Positions 13,835-14,508 of a stretch of DNA of 14,508 nucleotides are shown here, one piece after another. This DNA is from an uncultured Eubacteriales bacterium (lineage in GTDB: Bacteria; Bacillota; Clostridia; Oscillospirales; Oscillospiraceae). The notes beneath the pieces are model-generated. The model searched no databases. It worked only from the letters and a program-made list of their open reading frames with translations, and was not told where the DNA came from. How positions within the stretch are numbered: the stretch's first letter is position 1; every line of letters starts with the position of its first letter. The position numbers and the translations under genes are program-made. The stretch lies in contig CABVBV010000043.1 of NCBI GenBank assembly GCA_902496595.1, positions 1 through 14,508 of the forward strand. Reading direction: 5' to 3'.

Positions 13835-14508
13835 CTAGTTCTTGAACAGATCCGGAAAATACTCCGCAAAGAGTTCGTCCGCCGTGGCCCTCACCCTCTG
13901 CGTGTAGCTCTCGTATGCCCGGAGCAGCTCGCGGCCCTTTTCGGTAAGCTCGCTCCGGCCCCCCTTCGGCCCGCCCTGAGTCCGCACGACCACGGCGTAG
14001 CCCAGCTCCTTCTCGAGCAGGTTTATGGCGTTCCAGCCCGAGCTGTACGAGAGCTGCATCCTCTGGCAGGCCAGCCTGACCGAACTCGTCTCGTCAGTCA
14101 GCGCCAGCAGCATGGCCACACGTGGATCCAGAAATTTCTTCTCCCTCGCTATGGCTATTTGTATGACGGGACGCACCAGCTGGCTGTTGTGCAGCTCGAG
14201 CAGTTCCTTGTAGTCCTCGGGCGTGTCCGCGTCGTGCAGGATGCCGGGATCGTCCACCTCTACAAAGGTCATGGGCACGCCGCAGCGCGAGAGGGCGCCC
14301 TGCAGCCCGCCCTCGCCGGAATCGTCAAGTATCCTCCCGATGACCTCCGAGGACATTAGTATCGGGTGGCCCCGGCTGCCGCCGCAGACCGGGCAGGCCA
14401 GGGGCGCGCCGCTCGACAAGAGCGCCTCTGCCGTCGCCGCCGTGAAGAGCGGTATGTCCACAGGCGTAAAAAGCACCTGCCGGCACTTGTCCCGCAGGTA
14501 CCTGAGCC
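13835..14508 (-). CDS. MobA-like nucleotidyltransferase fused to ModE-type HTH domain (partial, 5' end missing)
   Basis: The frame is open to the right edge; upstream of the GTG at 14476 it reads LRYLRDKCRQ, so that GTG is internal and the true start is outside the window. Numbering from that GTG, residues 1-95 are the C-terminal half of a MobA/MocA-type NTP transferase: LFTPVDIPLF with the metal-binding Asp, SRGHPILMS, GLQGAL and DDPGILHDADTPEDY, the usual end of that fold. Residues about 113-195 match the ModE N-terminal winged helix: FLDPRVAMLLAL, SYSSGWNAINLLEKELG, VRTQGGPKGGRSELTEKG. No TOBE (molybdate-binding) domain follows; the protein ends about 20 residues later. It probably adds CMP or GMP to molybdopterin and may also bind DNA. 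Confidence 0.88.
   Translation of the reverse strand, partial: LRYLRDKCRQVLFTPVDIPLFTAATAEALLSSGAPLACPVCGGSRGHPILMSSEVIGRILDDSGEGGLQGALSRCGVPMTFVEVDDPGILHDADTPEDYKELLELHNSQLVRPVIQIAIAREKKFLDPRVAMLLALTDETSSVRLACQRMQLSYSSGWNAINLLEKELGYAVVVRTQGGPKGGRSELTEKGRELLRAYESYTQRVRATADELFAEYFPDLFKN

Noticed and set aside
1..14508. CRISPR arrays, tRNA or rRNA genes, insertion sequences, attachment sites
   Set aside because: No regularly spaced direct repeats, cloverleaf-like segments, transposase or integrase motifs were seen on either strand.

Overview
The window reads as chromosomal DNA from a GC-rich anaerobic Gram-positive-type bacterium, most likely a member of Clostridia (Oscillospiraceae-like). The grounds are strong AGGAGG-type ribosome sites, a lipobox-anchored solute-binding protein with no outer-membrane genes, GLUG-repeat surface proteins, and XdhC/MobA-type molybdenum-hydroxylase maturation genes. 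All genes share the same codon style: GC-rich, yet with frequent ATA and AGG codons, so nothing looks recently acquired. The taxonomic call is an inference, not a measurement.

Left part (1-7263). The first 26 bases hold the start of a divergent gene running off the left edge (first residues MKKTLTIA). A 254-base intergenic region follows. It carries a good sigma-70-type promoter (203-231) flanked by two copies of TACAAGATGT, one of them inside a perfect palindrome. The promoter drives three tightly packed plus-strand genes: an MMPL/RND transporter (281-2764) with an unusual alternating Gly/hydrophobic tail; a 1279-residue secreted, membrane-anchored GLUG-repeat protein (2754-6593) whose repeat array is split by long helical blocks; and a Crp/Fnr-type regulator (6607-7263). 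These look like an envelope export or surface-structure module with its own regulator.

Middle (7264-7329). A bidirectional intrinsic terminator separates this operon from a convergent minus-strand run.

Right part (7330-14508, all minus strand; order of transcription is right to left). The run begins off the right edge with a MobA-like nucleotidyltransferase fused to a ModE-type DNA-binding domain. It continues with a histidine phosphatase-HD domain fusion, XdhC, and a THEP1-type NTPase. After a 92-base gap with a 16-base palindrome and a hairpin come a DUF4213/DUF364 protein, a FecCD-type permease, its ATPase and a lipoprotein solute-binding protein. Most junctions are 4-base overlaps (ATGA, TTGA, GTGA) or gaps of 1-15 bases.

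The right-hand genes make a coherent hypothesis. A BtuCD-type importer, possibly for molybdate or tungstate as in Haemophilus MolABC, is coupled to enzymes that build and insert a molybdopterin dinucleotide cofactor. The nucleotidyltransferase that makes the cofactor also carries the ModE-type DNA-binding domain. The metal, the nucleotide substrates of the HD/phosphatase/NTPase proteins and the role of DUF364 cannot be read from sequence alone.
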